NCBI GenBank assembly: GCA_900554585.1
Contig: USHS01000003.1
Coordinates: 1-21,167, forward strand
Direction of reading: 5' to 3'
Length of the DNA stretch: 21,167 bases
DNA from: an uncultured Collinsella sp.
Lineage (GTDB): Bacteria; Actinomycetota; Coriobacteriia; Coriobacteriales; Coriobacteriaceae
Numbering within the stretch: the stretch's first letter is position 1; the number at the start of each line of letters is the position of its first letter. This document shows, piece by piece, positions 14,253 to 21,167 of the stretch. The position numbers and the translations under genes are program-made. The notes beneath the pieces are model-generated. The model searched no databases and had not been told where the DNA came from. It saw only the letters and a list, made by a program, of their open reading frames with translations.

Positions 14253-14281
14253 TTGCGGATTCTTCCAAGCGGGTGCATAAT
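14253..14281 (+). promoter_or_regulatory. Promoter of the amino-acid ABC transporter operon
   Basis: TTGCGG (14253-14258) and CATAAT (14276-14281) are separated by 17 nt. In the following leader GACCCC (14299-14304) pairs with GGGGTC (14315-14320), followed by GGAAGGAG before the ATG at 14339. Confidence 0.65.
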
Positions 14282-14338
14282 AACCCTCAGTTTTTGCAGA
14301 CCCCTGAATCACGTGGGGTCATTGGAAGGAGACTGATT

Positions 14339-15199
14339 ATGAAGCTGAAGAAGCTTGGCGCATTTGCCGCCACGGGTGCTATGGCGCTCGCCCTTGCTCT
14401 GACGGGCTGCGGCTCGTCCAACGCCACCTCTGGTTCTGATGCCGGTTCTAGCAGCTCTGACGACGCTAAGGTCGAGAAGGTCGACGGTTCCAAGGAGTAC
14501 GCGCTCGTCAAGGACGGTACGCTGACCGTCGGCACCTCTGCCGAGTACGCTCCGTTTGAGTACAAGGATGACAATGGCGACTACCAGGGCTTTGACCTTG
14601 AACTCATTAAGGCTATCGGCGATAAGCTGGGTCTGGATGTCGAGTATGTCAACAATGATTTTGACACGCTCGTCCCCGGCGTTGCTTCGGGCGCCAAGTA
14701 CGACGTCGCCATCGCGGCTATCACCGACACGCCCGAGCGTGAGAAGGAAGTCACTTTCTCCGATTCCTACTACATGGACGATCAGGCTATCGTGACCAAG
14801 GTCGATAACACCGACATCACGGCCGACAACTTCAGTGAGAAGCTCAACAACGCCGACGCTACCATCATCGTCCAGTCTGGCTCGACCGCCGAGGCCTTTG
14901 CCCAGGAGAACTTCCCCAAGGCCAAGATTGTCCCCTACAAGGACGCCACCGAGTGCTTCAGCGCCCTGCAGTCCGATAAGGGCGACGCCGTAGTCACCAA
15001 CCGCTCCGTTGCCAGCCAGCTGACCGCCGAGCAGTTCAACACCTGCCAGACCATCAAGCAGGTCAGCACCGGCGAGGAGTACGCTATCGCCATCAACCAG
15101 GGCAACACCAAGCTCAAGGACGACATCAACCAGGCCATCAAGGACCTGACTGACGACGGTACCGTCGACGCCCTCATGGCTAAGTACAACATCAAGTAA
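14339..15199 (+). CDS. Polar amino-acid ABC transporter substrate-binding lipoprotein
   Basis: A 286-aa extracytoplasmic solute-binding protein, family 3. The lipoprotein signal ends in LTGC with the lipidated Cys at residue 24, followed by a Ser/Gly/Asp-rich tether to about 48. The binding domain starts with LTVGTSAEYAPFEY, then YQGFDLELIKAIGDKLGL, and AAITDTPEREKEVTFSDSYY, which carries the Arg that grips the ligand carboxylate. It captures an amino acid outside the membrane and feeds the permease encoded next; the ligand (for example glutamine, cystine or a basic amino acid) cannot be fixed by eye. ATG 14339 has GGAAGGAG upstream. Codon bias is stronger than in its neighbours, as expected for the most abundant subunit. 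Confidence 0.93.
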   Translation: MKLKKLGAFAATGAMALALALTGCGSSNATSGSDAGSSSSDDAKVEKVDGSKEYALVKDGTLTVGTSAEYAPFEYKDDNGDYQGFDLELIKAIGDKLGLDVEYVNNDFDTLVPGVASGAKYDVAIAAITDTPEREKEVTFSDSYYMDDQAIVTKVDNTDITADNFSEKLNNADATIIVQSGSTAEAFAQENFPKAKIVPYKDATECFSALQSDKGDAVVTNRSVASQLTAEQFNTCQTIKQVSTGEEYAIAINQGNTKLKDDINQAIKDLTDDGTVDALMAKYNIK

Positions 15200-15221
15200 A
15201 ATAGCTACTTGATTGCGCGCG

Positions 15222-15252
15222 GGCCCTTTCCGTTTTGGCGGAGAGGGCCTTT
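15222..15252 (+). terminator. Partial terminator or processing hairpin inside the ABC operon
   Basis: GGCCCT (15222-15227) and TCCG (15229-15232) pair with CGGA (15239-15242) and AGGGCC (15244-15249), followed by only three Ts. Placed 22 nt after the binding-protein stop, it probably lowers expression of the permease and ATPase relative to the binding protein. Confidence 0.6.
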
Positions 15253-15317
15253 GCGCTTCTCTTGACGGAGAGTGTTTCCGTCTCGTTTTGCCGGCAACTT
15301 CTACGATAGGAGCCACC

Positions 15318-16679
15318 TTGTCTCGACTGAACAAAGGGGCTGCGGAGCAGCGTTTTCCACTGCCCGCCTTGCTCCAAAAGCTAGCCTGCGCCATGGCCGT
15401 GGCGCTCGCGCTGGTGTGCGTGGGGGCATATGCGCCCACGACCGCCCAGGCGCTTGAGACCGCAAAGATTACCGCCCGACCCAACACCGGTTCGGGCAGC
15501 GCTGTGGTCGGCGGCACCGAGACGCGCATTACCTGGGAAGTTCAGGCCGATGCCGACGAGGAGCTGAGCGGTCTTTCTCTGACGTTTGTCGACGGCACGA
15601 CGTTTGGTACCGATGACACGCGATTGACGATGCTCTCGGGCGAGGACCTCATGGATCGTACGCCCATGAAGCCCACGTGCAAGGCTGACGGCCAGACGCT
15701 CAAGATTGACTTTGGCGAGACGGCGCCTGCCGGCGGCTTTTTCCGTGTCGAGGTTTACGGCGTGACGTTCCCCGTCGAGGGCGGCGATGAGGCCTTTAGC
15801 GGAACCTATACGCTTGCCGACGGTTCGACCAAGAAGATTTCCAAGATTCCTTCCGTCGAGATCAAAGGCGTGACGGCCTTTGACAACTTCCTGGCCGATC
15901 TTAAGGAACAGCCGTGGGTCGAGGCATGGAACTCCAATATGTTCCTGCGCCTGTTCTTGAACCCGGTCATTTTGGTCCAGAGTCTGCCGATCGTCTTTAA
16001 GGGCTTCCTTATGTCGCTCTCGATCGTGCTTGTGGCGTTTCCGCTGGCGATCCCCTTTGGCTTTGCCCTGTCGCTCATGCGCATCTCCAAATCGCGCATC
16101 TTGCGCTGCCTTGCCGGCATCTACGTGAATATCATCCGCGGCACGCCGGCATTCCTGCAGATCTATATCGCGTTCTTTGGCCTGCCGCTTGCCGGTGTCA
16201 AGGTTGACGACTACGTCTTGGGCGTTATCGTCATGGCCATGAACTCGTCTGCGTACCTGTGCGAGATCTTCCGCGCCGGTATTCAGTCGATCCCCAAGGG
16301 TCAAAACGAGGCTGCTCGCTCGCTGGGCATGAATGCCTTCCAGACGCTGCTCTACGTTATGATTCCGCAGACGTTCCGCAATGTCCTGCCTACGCTGACC
16401 AGCGAGTTTATCCTGCTCTACAAGGATACGTCGCTGCTCGCCGCCGTGGGCGTGGTCGAGATCGTCATGAACGCCCGCACCATCGTGGCAACGACGGGCT
16501 CCATTACGCCGTATGTGGTTGCCGCCCTGTTCTATCTGGTCATTACCCTGCCGCTTGCGCGCTTGGTGAGCGGTCTCGAGGCGAGGCTGCTGGGTACGGC
16601 CGAAACCAAAAAGAAGCGTCCCACCAAGAGCGCCGGACAGGTTGTCGCGACGCCCGCCGACCATATCGCTGGTCTGTAA
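15318..16679 (+). CDS. Amino-acid ABC transporter permease with N-terminal extracytoplasmic domain
   Basis: A 453-aa protein with two parts. Residues 215-425 are a HisM/GlnP-type permease with several membrane segments, RGTPAFLQIY (274-283) and the EAA loop ending in GQNEAARSLGM (about 316-338) that docks the ATPase. Residues 1-45 form a signal-like hydrophobic segment with AQA at 43-45. Residues 46-205 are a hydrophilic, beta-rich stretch (ITWEVQ, LSGLSLTFVDG, GFFRVEVYGVTF) that should lie outside the cell. Ordinary family permeases are about 215-300 aa. The TTG start at 15318 has AGGAG 5 nt upstream; upstream in-frame starts lack this. It lies between the binding-protein and ATPase genes. 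Confidence 0.88.
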   Translation: MSRLNKGAAEQRFPLPALLQKLACAMAVALALVCVGAYAPTTAQALETAKITARPNTGSGSAVVGGTETRITWEVQADADEELSGLSLTFVDGTTFGTDDTRLTMLSGEDLMDRTPMKPTCKADGQTLKIDFGETAPAGGFFRVEVYGVTFPVEGGDEAFSGTYTLADGSTKKISKIPSVEIKGVTAFDNFLADLKEQPWVEAWNSNMFLRLFLNPVILVQSLPIVFKGFLMSLSIVLVAFPLAIPFGFALSLMRISKSRILRCLAGIYVNIIRGTPAFLQIYIAFFGLPLAGVKVDDYVLGVIVMAMNSSAYLCEIFRAGIQSIPKGQNEAARSLGMNAFQTLLYVMIPQTFRNVLPTLTSEFILLYKDTSLLAAVGVVEIVMNARTIVATTGSITPYVVAALFYLVITLPLARLVSGLEARLLGTAETKKKRPTKSAGQVVATPADHIAGL

Positions 16680-16691
16680 GGAGGTTCTATC

Positions 16692-17444
<753 letters not shown>

Positions 17445-17469
17445 CTGCTTTATATGACTGACATAGCAG

Positions 17470-17505
17470 AAAACGGGAGCTGGATGTGATCCGGCTCCCG
17501 TTTTT
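17470..17505. terminator. Strong bidirectional terminator
   Basis: AAAACGGGAGC-T-GGAT pairs with ATCC-G-GCTCCCGTTTT around a GTG loop (17470-17504), followed by T on the plus strand and by TTTTCTG on the minus strand. It serves the ABC operon and probably also the convergent flavodoxin gene. Confidence 0.92.
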
Positions 17506-17561
17506 GTTGGGACACGAATGTGTTTTGGCGCAGAGCGCGTTACGGGCGGAGCTCATTGCCG

Positions 17562-17981
17562 CTAGGCGAGCTCGGCTCCAAGGGCGCGGCAGGCCGCCTC
17601 GCCCTCATCGTCGGGGGCGTCGTAACAGATGACGGAGTCGACCACGTTGACGCCTGCCTCATCGGCGTCCGCCTTCCAATTGTCCATCCATTCGCCTTCG
17701 GCCCACGAATAAGAGCCAAAGAGGACTACCTTCTTGTCGCCGAGGGTCTCCTTGACTTCGTCCCACATCGGTTGGAACTCGTCATACTCGAGCTCCTCGG
17801 AGCCCATGGCGGGGCAACCGAAGGCGAAGGCATCATAGTCGGCGGCCCTGCCGGCAGAGAAGTCGGCGCAGGGGATGACTTCGGCCTCGGCGCCCGCGGA
17901 CGTGGTGCCCTCGGCAACGAGGTTTGCCATGGCCTCGGTGTTGCCCGTGCCGCTCCAATAGACGACGGCGATCTTGCTCAT
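17562..17981 (-). CDS. Short-chain flavodoxin
   Basis: A 139-aa FMN electron carrier. The phosphate loop is WSGTGNT at 9-15, just after the first strand (KIAVVYW). GCPAMGSEELEYDEF and the FGSYSWAEGEWMDNW region match the two isoalloxazine loops; the aromatic residues expected to flank the flavin are present. The length fits short-chain clostridial-type flavodoxins without the extra strand loop. It would replace ferredoxin under iron limitation. ATG 17981 has AAAGGA upstream. It follows the DUF3793 gene by 46 nt on the same strand. Confidence 0.93.
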   Translation of the reverse strand: MSKIAVVYWSGTGNTEAMANLVAEGTTSAGAEAEVIPCADFSAGRAADYDAFAFGCPAMGSEELEYDEFQPMWDEVKETLGDKKVVLFGSYSWAEGEWMDNWKADADEAGVNVVDSVICYDAPDDEGEAACRALGAELA

Positions 17982-18027
17982 ATTGAGTCCTTTCGGTTGT
18001 GCGGCGTGCGGCCGCGGTTTGTATGTT

Positions 18028-18732
18028 CTATCGGGCTGCCTGGGCAAGTTTTGCCAGGCTGTGGCCCTGCTGATAGATATGGGTAAGGTATTGCGTGCAT
18101 GCGCGATAGGAGTCAAAGGTCGTAAGCGCCTGTTCGACGTTCGTGTATACCTTCCAGGCGCCAAAGACCTTATAGTTTTCGCCGTGTTGGACGATAAACT
18201 GATGGACATCTTCGTAGGGATAGCCCAAAAAATAGCCAATTTCGTGGGGGAACTCGCACGTGTACCCCGTATCGCAGCGCCTATTTCGCGCGAGTGCGCA
18301 GACACTGCTGTCATAGGCGCTTTCTGCGGCATTGCTGCTTGCCAGCGTGATGCGCGCGGCGAGATGCACCAGGGATGCGGGCAGGTTGTGGACATCGTAT
18401 CCTTCGGCGACAAGAGCCGTCGCGGCGCGGGGGTCGGAGAGATATCGCATAAGGTCCGCAGGTCGGTACACATAGATGAGCGCTCCGCAGGGGCGCCAGA
18501 CCAAAACGCTCATATGGATCCCGAGCGGCTGGAGCTCGCGGTTGCATTGGGCTATGACGGCGAGCAGGCGAGAGCGTCGCTCTTCGATTTGAGCGATGCC
18601 GAGTTTTCCGTTTTGGTTGGCGTAAACGCCGGGATAGGTAAAGAGCGAAGCCGGCTTGATACCTGCGAGCGTAGGGGAGCAGTTGCGCACGACAGCCGTT
18701 TGGTATGTTGGGATGTCGATGGTTCGAGTCAC
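18028..18732 (-). CDS. DUF3793-family protein
   Basis: A 234-aa protein that I recognise as DUF3793 from the pattern CSPTLAGIKPASLF near the N-terminus, the middle VYRPADLMRYLSD, and the C-terminal FPHEIGYFLGYPYEDVHQFI followed by GAWKVY. The family function is unknown; members are often found next to flavodoxin genes in anaerobes, as here, suggesting a redox or iron-related role. It is cytoplasmic by sequence. The start is GTG 18732, with AAAGGGG at suitable distance, and a candidate promoter lies 40 nt upstream. It is probably transcribed with the flavodoxin gene. Confidence 0.8.
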   Translation of the reverse strand: MTRTIDIPTYQTAVVRNCSPTLAGIKPASLFTYPGVYANQNGKLGIAQIEERRSRLLAVIAQCNRELQPLGIHMSVLVWRPCGALIYVYRPADLMRYLSDPRAATALVAEGYDVHNLPASLVHLAARITLASSNAAESAYDSSVCALARNRRCDTGYTCEFPHEIGYFLGYPYEDVHQFIVQHGENYKVFGAWKVYTNVEQALTTFDSYRACTQYLTHIYQQGHSLAKLAQAAR

Positions 18733-18771
18733 GTTGCCCCTTTCGATCCCTCACTTGTTAGCCTAGGAAAA

Positions 18772-18799
18772 CTTATACACGAAAGTAAGCCTTGGTCAA
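18772..18799 (-). promoter_or_regulatory. Promoter of the DUF3793–flavodoxin pair
   Basis: On the minus strand TTGACC (18799-18794) and TATAAG (18777-18772) are separated by 16 nt. The start would fall near 18765, about 33 nt before the GTG at 18732. Confidence 0.65.
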
Positions 18800-18824
18800 C
18801 TAAAAGTTTGAAGAGGGAAACTAA

Positions 18825-18878
18825 TTGACCGAACGGACATGATTTTGGGTTAAGATGGGAACACCCCATGGGGGTATC
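18825..18878 (+). promoter_or_regulatory. Promoter with CsoR-like operator for the HMA protein
   Basis: TTGACC (18825-18830) and TAAGAT (18851-18856) are 20 nt apart, longer than usual. The predicted start overlaps CACCCCATGGGGGTATC (18862-18878), which on the minus strand reads TACCCC-CAT-GGGGTG. This resembles the GC-rich pseudo-palindrome of copper-responsive CsoR repressors, with 5 of 6 bases symmetrical. No CsoR gene is in the window. Confidence 0.4.
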
Positions 18879-18906
18879 TAGATAGGGCTACTTGAAAGGG
18901 GAACGC

Positions 18907-19290
18907 ATGAGTGACTTGCTCAACCCTGCGAATCTCATCGTGCTGGCCGTCATTGCCGTCGGCATGTTTTTTGGGCTGCGTCGCATTGCGGCGTCGACGC
19001 ATGGAAAGAGTTGTTGCAGTGATGGCGCGAGCGGCAAGAAAGCCAAGAAGGTTGTGGTGGCAGACACCGACGAGTCCCACTACCCCTATCGTGAGGAGCT
19101 GCTTATCGGCGGCATGAGCTGCGACGGATGCGCTCGGAATGTGACGAATGCCCTCAATGCGCTTGATGGCGTGTGGGCTACGGTGACGTATGCGGACCGC
19201 ACGGCGCGCGTACGCTCGAAGCGCCCGGTTGATCGCGACACACTCGAGACGGCGGTGAGGGGCGCGGGCTATTACGTTATGAAAATGTAG
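18907..19290 (+). CDS. Membrane-anchored heavy-metal-associated (HMA) domain protein
   Basis: A 127-aa protein. Residues 6-26 form one membrane helix, followed by basic residues and a Cys pair at 36-37. The part up to about 40 resembles FeoB-associated Cys-rich membrane proteins. Residues 63-127 are an HMA domain with the metal-binding GMSCDGC (C72 and C75) and the typical closing GAGYYV. Such proteins bind copper(I) or similar soft metals; the DESHYPY link between the parts recurs in anaerobe relatives as I remember them. ATG 18907 has GAAAGGGG upstream. A CsoR-like operator in front of it supports copper control. It is divergent from the flavodoxin pair. Confidence 0.85.
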   Translation: MSDLLNPANLIVLAVIAVGMFFGLRRIAASTHGKSCCSDGASGKKAKKVVVADTDESHYPYREELLIGGMSCDGCARNVTNALNALDGVWATVTYADRTARVRSKRPVDRDTLETAVRGAGYYVMKM

Positions 19291-19301
19291 GCGTTGCCCT
19301 C

Positions 19302-19317
19302 TCCGGTGGATACCGGA
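19302..19317 (+). terminator. Small stem-loop after the HMA gene
   Basis: TCCGGT (19302-19307) and ACCGGA (19312-19317) form a perfect 6-bp stem with a GGAT loop, 12 nt after the stop. There is no T-run, so termination here is uncertain. Confidence 0.35.
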
Positions 19318-19525
19318 CTCCTGCTCATTGTGACTATCGGCATCCAAAAATTTGCGCAAAAAATAACCTTTAGATGCGGCGAAAGTGGAGTTTGGTGACG
19401 GTTCGCGCGGAATTCGTTACCAATTGAGCATCTATTAACCCGTTCAAAAAATTACAGGTGTATATTTATACGCTGATTATTGCTGTGCTCAGATTGCAAT
19501 TAACCGTGGACAGAAATGAAGAATG

Positions 19526-19542
19526 CTAAAGCTGGGCTTTAG
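19526..19542 (+). promoter_or_regulatory. Stem-loop directly before the ribosome site of the large secreted protein
   Basis: CTAAAGC (19526-19532) and GCTTTAG (19536-19542) form a perfect 7-bp stem with a TGG loop, 4 nt before GGGGAGG (19547-19553). The rest of the AT-rich gap 19318-19525 shows a possible promoter around TTCAAA-N17-TTATAC but no gene. Confidence 0.4.
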
Positions 19543-19563
19543 GACAGGGGAGGTTATAGCCTT

Positions 19564-21167
19564 ATGAGACGAGTGGGAGCACTTGGCTTGGCGGCAGCGC
19601 TTGCCGCTATCTTGGTATCGCCGCTGCCGGCGCATGCCGAAGATGCTTCGGGTGCCGTTACCTACAATGCGGGAAATGGGTATTCCTTTGAGAAGCTCTC
19701 GCATCCTACGGTAGGAACGTCGCAGCCGGATGGCATCGTCGACTACCAGGGTAACGGTGCCGTTGCCGTTCCGGGCGCCGATGGTAATACGGCCAACAAC
19801 GAAGGCGATCGCGGCCAGAGTTACACTTGGGCGGCTGCGAGCTATGGTGACTGGCTTTATGTGGGCACCTGCTATGCGGCGATGGGCAACACGCTGACGC
19901 TCATGAACGGCACGCTGGGCGATTCCTTTGATGCCGAGACCATGCGCCTGACGCTGGAGGCCATGTTTAACGGCACCTTCTTCTATGGACAGCAGAAGGA
20001 GGACGGCACGGCCGACAAGGACAGCGGCGGCATCTTGGTTAAGATCAATACCAAGACCGGTGAGACCAAGCTGCTGCTCTCTGAATCGCTCAACGGCGTC
20101 GGTCCTTTGTTCCGCAATGCCGTGAGCTATAAGGGTAAGCTCTATTTCTGCGGCAGCGTCAGGACCAATGGCGGCAAAAGCGGTCTGCCTTCTGTATACG
20201 AGATCGATCCTAAGACGGATGAGTGGAAAGTTGTCTATCAGGGCCTTTCGAGCGTGGACGATTACCGCGATGCCTACAAGCAGGGCATCTCAACCGGTAT
20301 CCGCGGCATGTGCGTCCATGATGGCCAGCTCGTCATCAGCAATGTGGGTAAAGCGGGCAATGAGTTTGTGGCGACAATCCTGACGTCATCTGACCCTTCG
20401 AAGGGCCCGGGCAGCTTCACCGAGATTGCCAACTCGGGCACGCTGTTTAACTATCCGGCGATTCGCTATCAGGACAGCATCTACGGCGGCGCCATTTGGG
20501 ATATGGTCTCGTACAATGGCCATCTCTATGCGACCATCTGCACCGGTACGCCCGAGAACGCTCCCGATGATAATTCCATGCAGTCGTTCGCCATGGTCCG
20601 TGGCGACAAGAACGCCGACGGCAGCTATTCGTGGACTCCCATTGTTGGCGATCAGGAGACGGACGGTGCAAAGTACTGCTTTGGCATCGATCCTGCCCGT
20701 ACCCGTTCTGGCGCTGCTAACCTTATTGTCTACAATGGCTACCTCTATATCGGTGAATATAACGACGAGGAGATTGCCCTCGAGCGCATCCTGTTCAACA
20801 AATCCAACACCGAAGAGGGCGGCAAGAGCGGCATGGGCGGCGTTGACTGCTCGTTTGTGAATGCCAATCTTGAGCAGTCGGTCAACATCTATCGCATGGA
20901 CAAGGACGAGAACATGGAGCTCGTCGTTGGCGATCGCACCGACATGTTCCCCGAGGGCGGTATTTCCGGTCTGACTTCGGGCTTTGGCCGAAACGAGAAC
21001 CAGTACATTTGGCGCATGCAGAAGTTCGACGGCAAGCTGTATATCGGTACCTTTGATACCGCGAGCCTGCTTGAGCCGATCGGCCAGTTCTCTAATGGCG
21101 ACATTATCGATATGACGCCCGAGGAGTGGGACTCTCAGGTTCAGCGCCTTAGGGACCTGATCGATCA
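19564..21167 (+). CDS. Large secreted protein, probable beta-propeller fold (3' end missing)
   Basis: The frame stays open from ATG 19564 to the window end (534 codons). Residues 1-25 are a signal peptide ending in AHA. The mature part has repeated blade-like segments where a short strand follows a turn: GDWLYVGTCYA, YKGKLYFCGSV, HDGQLVISNVG, YNGHLYATICTG, YNGYLYIGEYN and FDGKLYIGTFD. These recur with the pattern aromatic-x-G-x-L-Y/V, as in beta-propellers, with intervals of about 60-100 residues. I recognise no enzyme motif. It could be a surface or extracellular binding protein; any cell-wall anchor would lie beyond the window. The start is supported by GGGGAGG 10 nt upstream, and GC-rich codon use fits the neighbours. 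Confidence 0.8.
   Translation, partial: MRRVGALGLAAALAAILVSPLPAHAEDASGAVTYNAGNGYSFEKLSHPTVGTSQPDGIVDYQGNGAVAVPGADGNTANNEGDRGQSYTWAAASYGDWLYVGTCYAAMGNTLTLMNGTLGDSFDAETMRLTLEAMFNGTFFYGQQKEDGTADKDSGGILVKINTKTGETKLLLSESLNGVGPLFRNAVSYKGKLYFCGSVRTNGGKSGLPSVYEIDPKTDEWKVVYQGLSSVDDYRDAYKQGISTGIRGMCVHDGQLVISNVGKAGNEFVATILTSSDPSKGPGSFTEIANSGTLFNYPAIRYQDSIYGGAIWDMVSYNGHLYATICTGTPENAPDDNSMQSFAMVRGDKNADGSYSWTPIVGDQETDGAKYCFGIDPARTRSGAANLIVYNGYLYIGEYNDEEIALERILFNKSNTEEGGKSGMGGVDCSFVNANLEQSVNIYRMDKDENMELVVGDRTDMFPEGGISGLTSGFGRNENQYIWRMQKFDGKLYIGTFDTASLLEPIGQFSNGDIIDMTPEEWDSQVQRLRDLID

Noticed and set aside
14309..16664. Two long minus-strand open frames opposite the transporter genes
   Set aside because: They mirror the real genes' third-position GC bias, have no recognisable domains, and overlap proteins with complete diagnostic motifs.

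Overview
The window is about 21 kb of GC-rich bacterial chromosome. Gene content and protein style suggest a gut Coriobacteriia member, most likely Collinsella or a close relative. This is an inference from SlyD/UreE-like, DUF3793–flavodoxin and ferredoxin-type aldo/keto reductase genes, Ser/Gly/Tyr-rich secreted proteins, and strong AGGAG-type ribosome binding sites. No 16S or other phylogenetic marker is present. No phage, IS, CRISPR, tRNA or rRNA was seen.

Layout. Positions 1-1840 (minus) hold a truncated YgjP-like zinc metallopeptidase and an M19 dipeptidase. Positions 1961-3852 (plus) hold a tightly linked SlyD-like FKBP isomerase and UreE-like nickel chaperone, then a Cof-type HAD phosphatase. 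A 71-nt hairpin fills the gap to a convergent minus-strand run (3930-7452): a PerR-like Fur-family repressor, an acylphosphatase coupled to a Gfo/Idh/MocA oxidoreductase, RNase HI and a LysR regulator. Divergent from the LysR gene is metY. Its upstream region holds a LysR-type palindrome near -66, a consensus-like promoter, and a structured leader encoding a 17-codon Cys/Met-containing peptide.

Positions 9348-11876 hold a secreted repeat-containing protein, a 68-aa membrane protein, a ketopantoate-reductase-like gene and a 64-aa small protein. Then follow an Fe-S aldo/keto reductase, a 23-bp-stem hairpin, and endonuclease IV. A complete polar amino-acid ABC transporter operon (14339-17444) runs from its own promoter to a strong terminator; its permease carries an unusual N-terminal extracytoplasmic domain. 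The last part has a DUF3793–flavodoxin pair (minus), a divergent membrane-anchored heavy-metal-associated (HMA) protein behind a CsoR-like operator, and a large secreted protein cut by the window end.

The main themes are sulfur/methionine assimilation (LysR, leader peptide, metY), metal and redox homeostasis (PerR-like, SlyD/UreE, HMA, flavodoxin, Fe-S reductase), amino-acid uptake, and secreted proteins. The strongest candidate for something not yet described is the metY leader. Next are the two long intergenic hairpins and the permease with the extra domain.
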